64,000 nucleotides of DNA from Puffinus mauretanicus. Its lineage: Eukaryota; Chordata; Aves; Procellariiformes; Procellariidae. Where the stretch lies: positions 558,001-622,000 of the forward strand of contig JAJKFH010000102.1 of assembly GCA_023333565.1 (NCBI GenBank), written 5' to 3'. Made by a program: the position numbers and the translations under genes. Below, one piece after another: positions 25,349-36,334 of the stretch. The notes beneath the pieces are model-generated. The model did not search any database. It had not been told where the DNA came from and worked only from the letters and a program-made list of their open reading frames with translations. Within the stretch, counting starts at the first letter, position 1; every line of letters starts with the position of its first letter.

Positions 25349-25547
25349 AATTTGTTAGGTATAATGACCTCTGTGAGAATGCCAGATTTATTTTGGCAGA
25401 TTTGCTGCTAATTCCTATCTACTAGGACTGAAAGACATGATCTGAATTTGGGATGTCTCTCTATTAATAATCTGTTTGTTATCTTAATAAATATTTGTGA
25501 ATCGATTATCTGACACAGATGACATGTTTATTATTACAAATATGCTT

Positions 25548-25579
25548 ATTGGTCATGATTCCCATTGGTCATGATTCCC
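25548..25579. repeat. Tandem duplication of a 16-bp unit
   Basis: ATTGGTCATGATTCCC occurs twice head to tail and exactly. A small recent duplication. Confidence 0.9.
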
Positions 25580-26760
25580 ATTCCCCCCTTTATTATTTTG
25601 GCCTGTTTTCATTTATCTGTAGGCAGCTCATGCTGTTCTATATATTCTGTCACAGTTGGTTGTGTTTTGCCTTTTTGTGCTGATCTCTGTAAAAAACACA
25701 GCACATAAGAAATTAAAAAACAATGAGAATGTTTCCAAAATCATCACTCTACCACATCCGTCCAGTGGTAATTTAAATGTGTATGAAACAGAGTACAAAC
25801 CTGAATAGATGGGAAGCTTTTAAACAAATCATAACTGAAGACATCGGCAAATAACTGGCTCCTTTAGGATCCAGACCTGAAACTAAGACAGTCAATGGAA
25901 GACTGGCGTTGTCTTTTGACCAAGCCCCAGTTACCTACGTGCTCCTGCATGGTGACATCTTTGGAGAGAGGATTCTGTTTGCTCATGTGGCCTTGATCCA
26001 TTATTCAGGTATGTGATGCTGTCCTTGTTCCTCAGTAGTGCACAGGAACGAGTGTTAGGTAAATACAGCTGGATCAAAGATCTGACGCTCCCTGCTATAG
26101 GATGATGTAAATGCTAAAAATTCAGACAGGTTCAAGGTGAGACTAGCCAAACTTACAGAAAACTACTGAGGGTTTCTTTTTTTAATGCAAGGGTATCACC
26201 TCTGGCTCAGGAAGTCTGGTTGGAAGCATATTTTGGGAAAGTATCACTTTGTGCTGTTCCCACTGTAATTCTCTTTCCTAGGCATCTGATTTTTGTTATT
26301 TCTATGTTCTTAAAGTCTTACACAGTGGATTTCAACCTAACTTTCAAGTTTTGAGTCTTCCTTTTAACCATATTCAGCATGTCTTTATAACAAATATTCA
26401 GCCGTTCTCTTCAGTTTACTGAGAAGCACTTCACATACCTCCTGCCCTCACACCTTTCTGCCTCCTCCTGCACATTCACTTCTCTTCCACAACTTGCACA
26501 TCAGTCTTGCCTGCAGACCAAACATCAGCCTTCCCCCTGCCTCAGTTCTGCCCACCCCAGCGACTAACAGCCCATGCATCCTCAGTCCCCTGCCCCCTGG
26601 CAATTCTCACCGGTCTCCCTATGTGTCGTGCTTCCCAATTCACATCTGTTTTCTCTCCCCACCATCCAGCCACTGTTACTGCTTCTGGCACCTAAGCCCT
26701 CCCTCCCTCCAGGGGCAAGACCCTTATCCTTTGCCATTTCTCTCTCCACCTTTCCAAGGT

Positions 26761-26784
26761 GAGTGCTGCAGAGAGTGCTGCAGA
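26761..26784. repeat. Tandem duplication of a 12-bp unit
   Basis: GAGTGCTGCAGA occurs twice in direct tandem, at the end of a C-rich stretch (about 26440-26720). Confidence 0.85.
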
Positions 26785-28084
26785 GGGAAGGAGTAACTGA
26801 ACTGTCATCTCTGCATGGGATGGAAAGAAGAAGCAGTGCTGCTGGGAGCTTTTGGGATTTTTTTTCTTTTTTCCCTCTTTTAAAAATGAGTTCAGTGTTG
26901 TTTAAGAAGATAATTCTGCTCACTATCTGAAAAGGTCTGCTAGGCTGCTTTTACTTGGGAGATGGGCAAATATAGTAGCCAGCAAATCAGTGGAGAATTT
27001 CTCTCTGGCCAAGTTAAATACTGTAAGGTTTCAGCTGCTTGCCTTGTCACTAGATTGACTTTAACCATTGCCAGAATCCCATCAGTTGTGAAGAAACTGA
27101 CAAGACAGAATGGCTTGCACCCAGAACTTAACCTTATTTTAAGCTAATGCACACAACACAAAAACTAGACCTGTGATCTGCCACCATTTGACCTATCTCC
27201 TGCTCTTTACATCTGGGCCTCCCAAAACAGAGTGGTCTTTTGTGTCCTTTGCAAGAGGCTGTGTAGACAGAGGTTCTACTGTACGGAGTCCGTTGCAGGA
27301 ATGTGGATGGTGGTAGCTGTCTGAAGCAATTCTGCTGTGTTCCTCAAAGAAGAGTCTGGAGCAAGTTCTGTTGGTTTTGAGTCACAGGATCCTTTTTGTC
27401 TCTTCATTTGCTCCTTGAAATGCTTTCAGACACCAAAATAGAACACAGAAATATTTATCACAAGTCAGCATGTCTGAGCACAAGGGATCCTGCCTGTAAG
27501 CAGATTGAAGGCAAAGGTTAACCTGAGCAGAAGCCTGACCCCATAAATAATGAGCAACAAGAGATAGGAACGCATCTGAGCAGTGGCTTTTTCAGCAAAT
27601 ATTTGGTCTGCCTCTAGTTGGACCACACTGTGTATCAGCAAGTCTGAAGGATTACCTTAAAAGCCAAAAAAAACCGACTCAAGTTTTAAAAAAACTGCAT
27701 TATTTAAAGAGTTCAGTCCGTTTCGCTTGCTAAAAATAATATCACCAGGTGATCTGATCAGTCACCTTCAAGGAGAGAAAAGCTTTAGGACTAAAGAGCT
27801 CTCTACCCTAGTGGAGAACAGCATAAATACTCACAGCTGGAAAGTAAAAAGGATAAATTCAAATGAGAAAAATATTCCAACTTGTCAACAATGACAGAGA
27901 TTAACTATAGTGACAAAATATCAAGGAACGAGACAAATGCTCTACCTTTTAGTATCTTCACAGTGGTACCAGAGGCATTTCTGGAGATACGTTGTTTTTA
28001 AACTCATGTTCCAGATTCAGTAGCTGCATCAGATTATATGGTATGTAACATGTCAGGCCAGATGCGTTATTGATTTGTCCTGGC

Positions 28085-28650
28085 CTTAATTTCCCTGAGA
28101 AGTCAGCATCGGCTTACCCCCGTTATATAACGGGAGCACAGACCAAACAAGCCACGCTTTCAAGGTGAAACAGGACGCCACGGAGGGTCTGTAATCGGAA
28201 GGTGCTCCCTCTGCTTCAGATGAGGATCGAGTAAAGGCAAGAGGAGTCCTCTGGCATCTTCATCCTTAGTCCTGCACCTAAAAGCCAGGTGGCAAGGTCT
28301 GCAGTCTTACCTTCTTTAAACTAAAATCCGCAACAAGGTGAAATTTCTCTTTCGTGTCGGGGCTGTTGAATTTTAATTCATACTGATACCACAAAATCAG
28401 AAGCAAAGGGAAAATATCTTGTTCTAGAAATCAAACATAAAGAGCTAAGATGTGGTAAGGACAAATACTTCAGTTTCTTTCAATGTTTTTTTTTTTACCT
28501 CTTCAGTGGAACACAGCTAAGCTGACATATAAATATTTCAAACAGCTGCTCATCAGAAAAATGGTATATTATAGTCTTAGCTGAAATGTATACTGTTCAT
28601 GCATGTTTTTTGTTTTCTTGACAGTATTTGATCTCTGCCACTGCAGAAAA
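28085..28650 (+). repeat. Left arm of a large imperfect inverted repeat
   Basis: This arm pairs with the reverse complement of about 29075-29640. The well-preserved core is 28202-28566, with many exact blocks such as GGGAAAATATCTTGTTCTA, GATGTGGTAAGGACAAATAC and GCTAAGCTGACATATAAATA. By eye the core is close to nine bases in ten identical, with a few small gaps. Towards both ends similarity falls but stays visible. The outer end includes a decayed MIR-like piece that also occurs, mirrored, at the outer end of the other arm. It has no coding capacity. It is intergenic, about 6 kb upstream of the IQSEC3 start. Confidence 0.9.
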
Positions 28651-28737
28651 AGCTTCTAGTTGGAGTATGAGTTTAGACTTAACATTATTCCATTTCTTCT
28701 TTTTTTTTCCCCTCTTTTTTTTCTGTGTATCCTATGC

Positions 28738-28815
28738 AAGGTCAGATCACACAGACTTGTCCCATCTGAAAATCCCCATGTAATTCACTGGGACTAGTGA
28801 GATAAGATTTGGAGA
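28738..28815 (+). repeat. Ancient amniote repeat relic in the inverted-repeat spacer
   Basis: GAAAATCCCCATGTAATTCA, then CTGGGACTAGTGAGATAAGA and ATTTGGAGAATCAAGCTC, recall the family with 'attcaatgggactactcacg...gatttgcaggatcgggcc'. It is diverged. It lies between the two arms and was not seen in either arm. Confidence 0.35.
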
Positions 28816-29074
28816 ATCAAGCTCATATTGCATTTTTTCATTTTACCGCAGTGTTTACAAAAGACTGAACAACTGTCAGTTCAAACAAAAACCTGACTGA
28901 CTCTGAGAAAATGTCTCTGTGTAGCATTTGCTCTCTAGAATTAATCAATTAAGTGGTCAAAGCTTAATTTCATGAAAAGGACGGGAGATAATGTAACATT
29001 TAGCAACATTAAAAGGGAAAGTGCATTCTAAAGAGGGACCTTGATTCCTTTTAATTTGCAGTAAATAATGCAAG

Positions 29075-29640
29075 TCTGTAATAGCACAGTTCAAATACAG
29101 TGAAGATTTTAAAATGTGTCAAAACTACACATCTCAGCTAAGGCTACAATACAGAATTTGTACCTTTTTCCTGATGAGCAGCTGTTTTAAGATATTTATA
29201 TGTCAGCTTAGCTGTACTCCACTGAAGAGGAAAAAAAAAAACATTGAAAGAATCTGAAGTATTTGTCCTTACCACATCTCAGCTCTTTATGTTTGATTCA
29301 TAGAACAAGATATTTTCCCTTTGCTTCTGATTTTGTGATATCAGTATGAATTAAAAATTCAACAGCCCCAACATGAGAGAGTTCACCTTGTTGCAGATTT
29401 CAGATTAAAGAACGTTGGTAGGACTGCAGACCATGCCACCTGCCTTTTAGGTGCTGGTCTGAGGCAGAAAATGCTAGAGGACGACTCTTGCCTTTACTCA
29501 ATCCTCATCTGAAGCAGAGGGAGCACTGCTGTTGACACCAATGTTTTCTACATCCTATGCGATCGTGGGCAACACACTTTACTTGGTCTTAGCTTCATTT
29601 TCTCCATCTGTTTAACAGGTGTAAGCAGATAGTGACTTGG
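29075..29640 (-). repeat. Right arm of a large imperfect inverted repeat
   Basis: This is the reverse-complement partner of 28085-28650. The best-preserved part is 29161-29527. The two cores are about 594 bp apart, so the structure is a spaced palindrome. Differences are mostly single substitutions plus short indels, for example extra bases near 29414-29420 relative to the left arm. The outer end (29565-29640) still reads like a MIR core (GTGGGCAACACACTTTACTT, then CATTTTCTCCATCTGTTTAA). Divergence is far above what an assembly error would give. Confidence 0.9.
29560..29640 (+). repeat. MIR-like SINE relic
   Basis: GTGGGCAACACACTTTACTT, CTTAGCTTCATTTTCTCCAT and CTGTTTAACAGG follow the MIR order 'ttgggcaagttactta', 'ctcagtttcctcatctgtaaaatgg'. 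The mirrored, more decayed counterpart is at about 28090-28165. Confidence 0.5.
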
Positions 29641-31209
29641 CTTAGACTCAAGATGGTGAAACATCTCTCATTGATCTGAATAGTTTGGATGAGGCCTCAA
29701 GTGAAAGAAGCATTCAGGAGATGCAGATTTTTTTCCCCGTCCATGAATTATGCATGAGTACATTGTGATTGTCTTGATTCTATCCTCTGTTTTGAAATTA
29801 TTCATCTAATTCCTGCAGAATTTTTTTTTGGTCTGTAGGCTGTTTGCAGGCAGTTCTGAGAATCTCTACTCAAGCAGCTGCTAACTTCCAGGTGGGGCTG
29901 AAAACACCCCGTCTTCCCCCAGAAATCAGAATGGAAGGTGGCAACACAAGACTGTGTTTCTTGCATCTCTTTCCTCCCATCTTTTACTCTAATTCTGTCT
30001 TTTTAATATGATTTGTGTTATGCTTCCTTGTGCGTAGTTCTGAAGAACTGGATGAGAATGGATCTGGTGGGAAACACTGGCTGTGGGGATTTCATTCCAG
30101 ATTCTGCCACGGTTTTGAGAGAGACAGGAAGAAGAGGAGAAAATGTTAGGTTAATTAATTTGCCTTTCCTTGAGTCCTATTGAACATCAATAATCTTTGT
30201 TGTATTCAGGTGTGCTTGTACATAATTCTCCTTCCCCTAAAAGAAAGACAATAGAAATACATGTCTTATAGAAGTATAAAAAACATTACCATAAGCTCAT
30301 AAGCTTGTAAGACCATAAAATCATAGCTGAGAACCTAAGCTATATACCCTGCATCTCAAACTGGTAGCACTTTGGATACTGAATTACTGGGAAAGTTGTT
30401 ACCTTGCAAGGCCTGGGCACGGAAGGTGGAGGCGAATGGGGTCAGATGCAGGAAACAGGGAGAAGACTGGCTGGATTTGCTGTGAGGAGCCCCTGTCCAG
30501 AAGGAGATGGACTGTAACTGAGAGGAGGGAAATGCCTTGAACAGAATTTCAAATGGAAAAACAGGGGAAGTCTCTACCTGTCAAAAGGCTGGAGTGATTT
30601 GTTCGCATCAAGTTTCAGTGAGCTGTTGCAAATTAAAGTGGGATTAGAAATGTTACAAGAACACTCTGCAGTGAAAATTTTTCTGCAGATGAAACACCTG
30701 AAAATGTTACTACCTTCCCTATCGTGTATGCTTATTAGTATATCCTTATTTAAGGATTCACTCTCCTCTGACTGAATTAAATAGCTAAATAAATATAAAA
30801 TTAAATCATGTAGTATTAGACCTTTCCATTAAATCCTGGGGATTGACTCATTTCCATTTTGTTTTGTTTTTATAATGCATGCTTATTTTAGTTACTACTG
30901 CTGCACTTTATTTGTAATTGTCTGTGCAATGCCCAAGTACCTTGCTAAGTGGATAAGAGAAGCACTTTATTCCATAATAACATAATTAATCCATTATTAT
31001 TCATTATTATTTTTTCTGGAATGGACTGAAAAGAATCAGGACTTTGAAAAATACAATACCAACAAATTATCTATGGCAAAAATAATTTTAACAGAATTCA
31101 TATTTTCCTCATCTTCATCATTGTTTCCTTCTAGATATCATCTCTCCTAAAGAGAGAAGCAGCAGCATTTAATGACCTGAAGATTGGGCTAAATGCCAAA
31201 GATGTTTGA

Positions 31210-31380
31210 AATCAGAGATCTGTCCCCCCAGCTTCCTGCATGGCCTTGGACAAGTCATTTAACCACTCTGTGTCCCTATTTCTGATGGCTACAAGCCTAT
31301 CATTCACCTTCTACAGAACAGTAAAGCTTACTTTACTAATGTGCAGAGCTTTGCAAACAATGTATGCTAGGTATTGTGGC
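31210..31380 (+). repeat. MIR-like SINE relic
   Basis: GGCCTTGGACAAGTCATTTA followed by ACCACTCTGTGTCCCTATTT is a close match to the MIR core 'gaccttgggcaagtcacttaacctctctgtgcct'. Weaker 3' similarity continues to GAGCTTTGCAAACAATGTAT. Confidence 0.65.
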
Positions 31381-32215
31381 AGCGTAATCAAAGGGACACG
31401 ATGTCTGGATAAAAGAGGAGGCGTTTCCTAGGCTATGCAGGATTCTTGCTTACCGAGTGAAAAAAGGCATTCAGTTTCTTCCGATATCCTTGCAGATTCC
31501 TCCTGAATGAATACCTCATCTTCACTGAATTTTCTTATTATGGAGGATTATGCAACTCCATTACCTCCTGAAGTTTTGTGAGGAGATCCCTGCATAGTCT
31601 TTCATGTTAAGCACAAAAGCATTCTGCTGCATTTTCCTTTGGCACATGCTCTCTGTAGAAACCTGGAAGGTCAGGGCTGGTCTTACCATTTTTGTCCACC
31701 AGTCACCACACCGCACAGAAAATGGGTTTCTTTCTGATTGTCCTATCCTGCTTGTTTTTAGCTTACAGTTTACAGCTCCTGCTTTAGTTTATCCATGGCT
31801 GTCCGTCTCTGTTTAATGTATGACAAAGATTTGTTAGTAGAAACTAGGCTAATGAGGCTGGTCAAGCAAACTAAAGTCACATCTTCTGATAGGTATTCAG
31901 GCACCAGACACAAGGCCTCCAAGCTGTTATGCCCCATCCCCAATCATCCAAACCAGGATGATTTTTTCTTTTTAATTAGTATTGCCTTAAGAATACATGC
32001 CATGACCTAGCTGACTATACCTGGATAGGCCAGTATCATGTCTATGACCCTTATTTCTTCATCGGTTTTATCCAGCTGAGCTGCAAAGGAACATGATGTC
32101 CACTGCAAAGACAAAACTCTGCACAGGGCTTGCCTTAAGAATTAAACAGCCTCCTCTATTCTTCAAGATAAACAATCTCTGCCTGAAGTTTCTCCTAATA
32201 AGGACAAGGTAGCTC

Positions 32216-32230
32216 TGTGTGTGTGTGTGT
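32216..32230. repeat. (TG)n microsatellite
   Basis: Seven and a half TG units followed by a TACACGTACAT stretch. A short dinucleotide repeat. Confidence 0.85.
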
Positions 32231-34147
32231 ACACGTACATATGTGAGCGTACCCATAGCCATCCCTGGTTGTTTCCCAGAATGTATTAATGCCAAAAGCA
32301 TGTTATTTCCATTGGTGTCCCTGGACTCTGTTCCTGTGAGGCAAGGCTGAAATGATGCTGCTCAGTACCATTTCTGAAAGGAGACAGCATACCAGCACAA
32401 TTTCCCAAACAATTACTTCCACTCTTCCCCAAATACAGCTTAGGTGTTTTCACCTCCCCTGTCTTTCTGTGTGTGCCTTTTTTCACATTCCCCTATAACC
32501 ATCTCTCCCCTTGCTAAATAATGCCAGTTTCCTGCTCAGTCAATCCCCCGTCACAAGACATTAATGACACACTAGGCGATGAGATGGAGGAAGGTCTCCC
32601 CTAAAACTTTCCAATAAAATCGTAAGTGTGTGGGATTTGAATGCTCTTACTCCTTAGGGTTCACTCCGGGTCTTCCCCCAACACACAGGGGACATAAGGC
32701 AATGTTTCACGATCCCCAAAGCCATCTCTAAGTGCTTGCAAGAGAACTGTGAATAGCAGTTCTTTTTTAGGAGTTGTCTGTGAACAGCTTCTAATCCTGG
32801 TGATCCTGTTTGCATCAGTTTACATTCCCAGGGCTATCTGTGAACAGAAAAGACTGGAAATACACTTTTCAGCTCATCTGAAAGAGAGATTCTCCTTTAC
32901 ATTGCTTGGTTCCTCACTTCAGGAAATCCTTGCTACGGTGCAGGTTTTGCTGATCTGAAAAGGCACAATGAGAGTAGTTCTACTTAAAAACAGTTGTTTT
33001 TTGTTCTGTGGTCTTGCACCTTTTGTACACTCAGTCAAATCTACTGACATGCTTGCCTAAAACCAGGTCTGACTGCTCTTACACCTCCTGGATTTTCAGT
33101 GCCCACAGTGATTGGAAAGGATGCTGCTTTTTTACCCTTTACAGAAGTCATCAAAATTGTTCATGGATCTACACAGCAATTCCTCAAAGTAAGCTTATTA
33201 CCCTTAGCCAGGTTACTTATTGATGAATATAATAGAAAGCACACAGATAGTTCCTCAGACCCAAGGTTGTAAGGTTGAGAACTTGTAAGGCTGTGGAAGA
33301 GCAGGGGAAGGTATTTCTTGAGAAATGAACAAAACCTGCACAGAGTCTAGCAGCAAAGGCCCTGCCTGTCACTTCTCTCTGGTATTACATCCACAGCCCC
33401 CACACAGCAAAACTCCACAGTAAGTCCTAGTTTTCTTCCTAAGAACCTAAAGGACACCGAAGACTCAAAGAAGTGACAAACTTCCAGGGAAGCAGCAGAT
33501 TCCTCTAACACCCATTTTCCTCGGTACTTCCTTCCCTCGGGTTCAGCTTTAGCCCTGCCTTCTGCATGCTGATAAGGTAGAGTGAAAAATAGGACCGTTA
33601 CCAACAGGGCAGCCAAAACCAGCCACAATTATTCAAGTTACATTGGGGAAAAAAAAAAAAGAAATCACTAAATCACCCTGGAAAAAAAAAAGAATAGGAA
33701 CGCCTAGAAGTGCCATTCAGGGAGGAGAGACGAACGGGCATTGGAGAGGCTGCGCCGGGCTCCGCAGAGGGGCACGGCTGGGCCCCGCAGGCGCTGCCCG
33801 CTCCCGCCGCCGGCTCCCCTCAGCACCAGCCGCTCCGCAGCGGAGCGAGGCGGCACCACCCGGACGAGGCCGGAGGGGCGCCCGTCGCCCCGCTGAGGGT
33901 GGGGGACGGCGGCGGGGCAGCGCCGCGCCAGCTTTCCTCTCAGAAGCGCCAGCCCGGCCCCAGCGCCGGGACGGCACCCCCGGCCCGCGGCCCACGGCCC
34001 CCTCCCGCGCCTGCGCGGCCCGACGGGGGGGCGGGGTCTCTGCGGCGGACCCCGCCCCCCTTCCCTTCCCACGGCCTCGCCGTGCGTGGCGCGCGGGGGC
34101 AGGGGCAGGCGCGCGAGCCGCCTCGCCTCCTCTCCCCTCCCGCGAGA

Positions 34148-34166
34148 GCGCGCGCGCGCGCGCGCG
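34148..34166. repeat. (GC)n alternating run, possible Z-DNA
   Basis: Nineteen bases of strictly alternating G and C lie about 135 bp upstream of the IQSEC3 start codon. Alternating GC is the sequence most prone to Z-DNA, and such runs occur near transcription starts. Confidence 0.9.
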
Positions 34167-34301
34167 GCGTGTGAGTGAGCGGCCGTTGGTCGCGCGGGTG
34201 CGTCTGTGCGCGTGGGGCGGTGAGGCGCCGCCCCGCAGCCCGCGCCGCTCTCGCCGGAGCGCCGGCGGCCGGGCAGGGGGGCCCGGGCTGGCAGCCGGGG
34301 C

Positions 34302-34798
34302 ATGGAGAGCCTGCTGGAGAACCCGGTGCGCGCCGTCCTCTACCTGAAGGAGCTTACCGCCATCGTGCAGAACCAGCAGAGCCTCATCCACACCCAGCGC
34401 CAGCGCATCGACGAGCTGGAGCGGCGGCTGGACGAGCTGAGCACCGAGAACCGCAACCTCCGTGGGCAGCAGCCGGCCCCCGCCGAGCCGCCGGCGGCCC
34501 CCGCGCCGCCCCAGGGCCCGCCGCCCGAGCAGCCCCTGCCGCCGCCGGGCCAGCCCGACCCGCTCCAGCACCACCAACAGCTCCCGGCGCAGCAGCCGCC
34601 GCAGCCGCCGCCGGCGGGCAAGCAGGCACCGGCGGGCCCCGGCGGCAGCGGCCGGGCTCCCGGCCACCAGCACCCCGCTCTCCAGCCCCACCAGCACCCC
34701 GCGGAGAAGGACGGCAGGGAGAAGGGCTGCTGCGCCGCTCTGCTCCAGCACAAGACCCCCCAGGCCATCGGCAAAGGCGTCCTGAGCCGGAGACCGGA
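34302..34798 (+). CDS. IQSEC3: IQSEC3 first coding exon (BRAG3, ARF-GEF, N-terminus, partial)
   Basis: This exon encodes the first 165 residues plus two bases of the next codon of IQSEC3/BRAG3. IQSEC3 is a Sec7-domain exchange factor for ARF GTPases, enriched at inhibitory synapses where it works with gephyrin. Residues 1-54 ([20 protein letters not shown] onward) are the conserved BRAG N-terminal coiled coil, with a clear heptad pattern through [20 protein letters not shown]. Residues 56-135 are a low-complexity Pro/Gln/His/Ala linker. Residues 142-165 ([20 protein letters not shown] then SRRP) are again conserved in the family. The start has a good context (G at -3, G at +4). The exon ends CCGGA|GTAAGT, leaving a phase-2 split Glu/Asp codon. 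The IQ motif, Sec7 and PH domains are encoded by later exons outside the window. Confidence 0.96.
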
Positions 34799-36024
34799 GT
34801 AAGTGAGAAGGGGGAACGGGGGCGTCAGGGATGGCGGTGGGGGAACAGAAGCGTAACGGGCTCTTTCCGGGTCCAGATCCAAGAGGGAACTGGGTTATAC
34901 CCCCCTGCAGCCTTGCACAGAGAGAGGCAGTGTGTGGGTGGGTGGGGAATCCCTCCCTCGATGCATTCTCGGGGAGAGCAGGCAGAGTGCAATGAGGAGC
35001 CAGGATGCTGCTTCCAGGAGGCATTTGCCTCCTAGTTCACTGCTTTTATTTTTATGTACAAGTGTCTGTGGCCCGTTTGAACCCACTCGGGCTGCTCACC
35101 TGCGGTGCTTACTCACAGCATCGTGCCCTCATTCTCTGTCATAAATAAATAAGTCTTTGATCAAAGATGAGTGTGGTTTAGCCCAGGCAGGGAGAAGCTT
35201 TGCAAAGGACAGCAGCGTTGTGGCAGGTTCTGTTTGCCTTAAGTCGCTGTTATCTGTCAAAAAACCCCACATTATCCCTGGAATGAGCTGGGATTTTCCT
35301 GCCCTCACTGATGTAAGGGGTCTAGGGTATGCCTTATATTGCACATGATGTCTGTATGTTCATAGAGATACAGATGCTGTACATATGTTTGACATTTAGG
35401 ATGCTTATCGCACTTGTGTGTGGGTTGTCTTTTTTTTTTTTTTCCCCGATGAGTGGCACCTGACACTGATCCAGCTCTTCAAAAGGACAAAGTATTTTTT
35501 GCTGGTCTTTCTTCTTCAGTGAAGAAAGCATGACTACTAGTCCTGAATACTGATAATGGTCTATGTGCATGCATGTATAGTAAACAAGAATGAGCATTCC
35601 AGCACTATAGGTGGTGGAAGAAGCTACTATTGAAGAATCACATTTTCTTGGATTACGTATCTGGTATATGCCATCAGTTCACCAGCTGGTAATTACAACT
35701 GCCCTCAGTATTGTCTTGTCCTTTGTTTAGACACTTTGAAAGCAGTTTCTGGTTGAAAGCCAGAGTTAGTGTAGTTAGGAAGAGAAGGAGCATAGTTTCT
35801 GATGTGGCTTCTTTTATGTAAGTAAGAAGTTAATATAAGTAGTAAAACTAGATCGGAATTTCTTTCCTAAACTGAACTCTATTGTTTTGGTTATAGTAAT
35901 GTCAAAACAAATGAAGTATGCAGCACACTGTATAGCCCAAAACATCTTCCTTGTCTCTTTTGACACTTTAAATAAAAGGGCCCCTTCTCTCTCATGTTTG
36001 TTTTGAATACACAAGCATAGCTAC

Positions 36025-36085
36025 AACATGGAGCTGGATTTTCAGCTGGTGTAAGTAGAGTTACACCACTTCATAACAGCTAAGC
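36025..36085 (+). repeat. Ancient amniote repeat relic (CAGCTGGTGTAA type)
   Basis: GGAGCTGGATTTTCAGCTGG followed by TGTAAGTAGAGTTACACCAC resembles one arm of the old palindromic family with 'ggatctcagctggtgtaaatcag...gctccattg'. Diverged and short. Confidence 0.4.
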
Positions 36086-36149
36086 ATCTATCACGTGATT
36101 CTATGAAAATCAGTGGAGAAATTACTATTGAAAGAAATACTATTAAAGG

Positions 36150-36310
36150 AATATGTACAGTCGAGGCACACTTGAATCCCAAAAGACAGATCCATACTTC
36201 TAAAATACTGCATTGTAAGCCTCAATTTTGCAATCACAACTTAAAGGACATGAGTGGGCTACTCAGAGTATTAATACAGGTAGCAAGCATTTGCAGGATC
36301 TGGCCCTTAT
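36150..36310 (+). repeat. Ancient amniote repeat relic (3' signature GCAGGATCTGGCCC)
   Basis: The end reads GAGTGGGCTACTCAGAGTAT, then GCAAGCATTTGCAGGATCTG and GCCC. This order matches the widespread old element ending 'tgggactactcatgtg...gtttgcaggatcgggccc'. I do not assign a family name. Confidence 0.5.
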
Positions 36311-36334
36311 TCATCATGCAATAGATGGAGTTTT

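Larger units (their letters stand above)
16261..33719. other. Intergenic region between divergent WASHC1 and IQSEC3
   Basis: About 17.5 kb of AT-rich DNA lies here. It contains MIR-like relics, simple repeats, two small tandem duplications and one large inverted repeat (listed separately). No open frame shows a recognisable domain. A frame at 33347-33628 on the minus strand looks like a signal peptide but has no ATG at its start. Distal regulatory elements could lie here but cannot be recognised from sequence alone. Confidence 0.6.
33720..34830 (+). promoter_or_regulatory. IQSEC3: CpG island promoter and first exon of IQSEC3
   Basis: About 1.1 kb of very high GC and CpG covers the presumed promoter, 5' untranslated region and first coding exon of IQSEC3. 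No TATA box is visible. Multiple GC boxes (such as GGGGCGGGG at 34027-34036) and a (GC)n run at 34148-34166 lie 130-280 bp before the ATG. The start site probably falls within about 34000-34250, but nothing in the sequence fixes it. Confidence 0.85.

Noticed and set aside
33347..33628. Minus-strand frame resembling a signal peptide just upstream of the IQSEC3 island
   Set aside because: The frame opens with TTG, not ATG, and has no recognisable domain or flanking splice structure.
33790..33827. Two RE1/REST-like half-sites (GGCGCTGCC and CTCAGCACC) upstream of IQSEC3
   Set aside because: The order and orientation of the halves do not match a functional RE1 element, and neither half is extended to a full site.
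36096..36106. GATTCTATGA, the octamer unit of avian CR1 3' ends
   Set aside because: There is a single unit with no CR1 body upstream. No clear CR1 element was found anywhere in the window.
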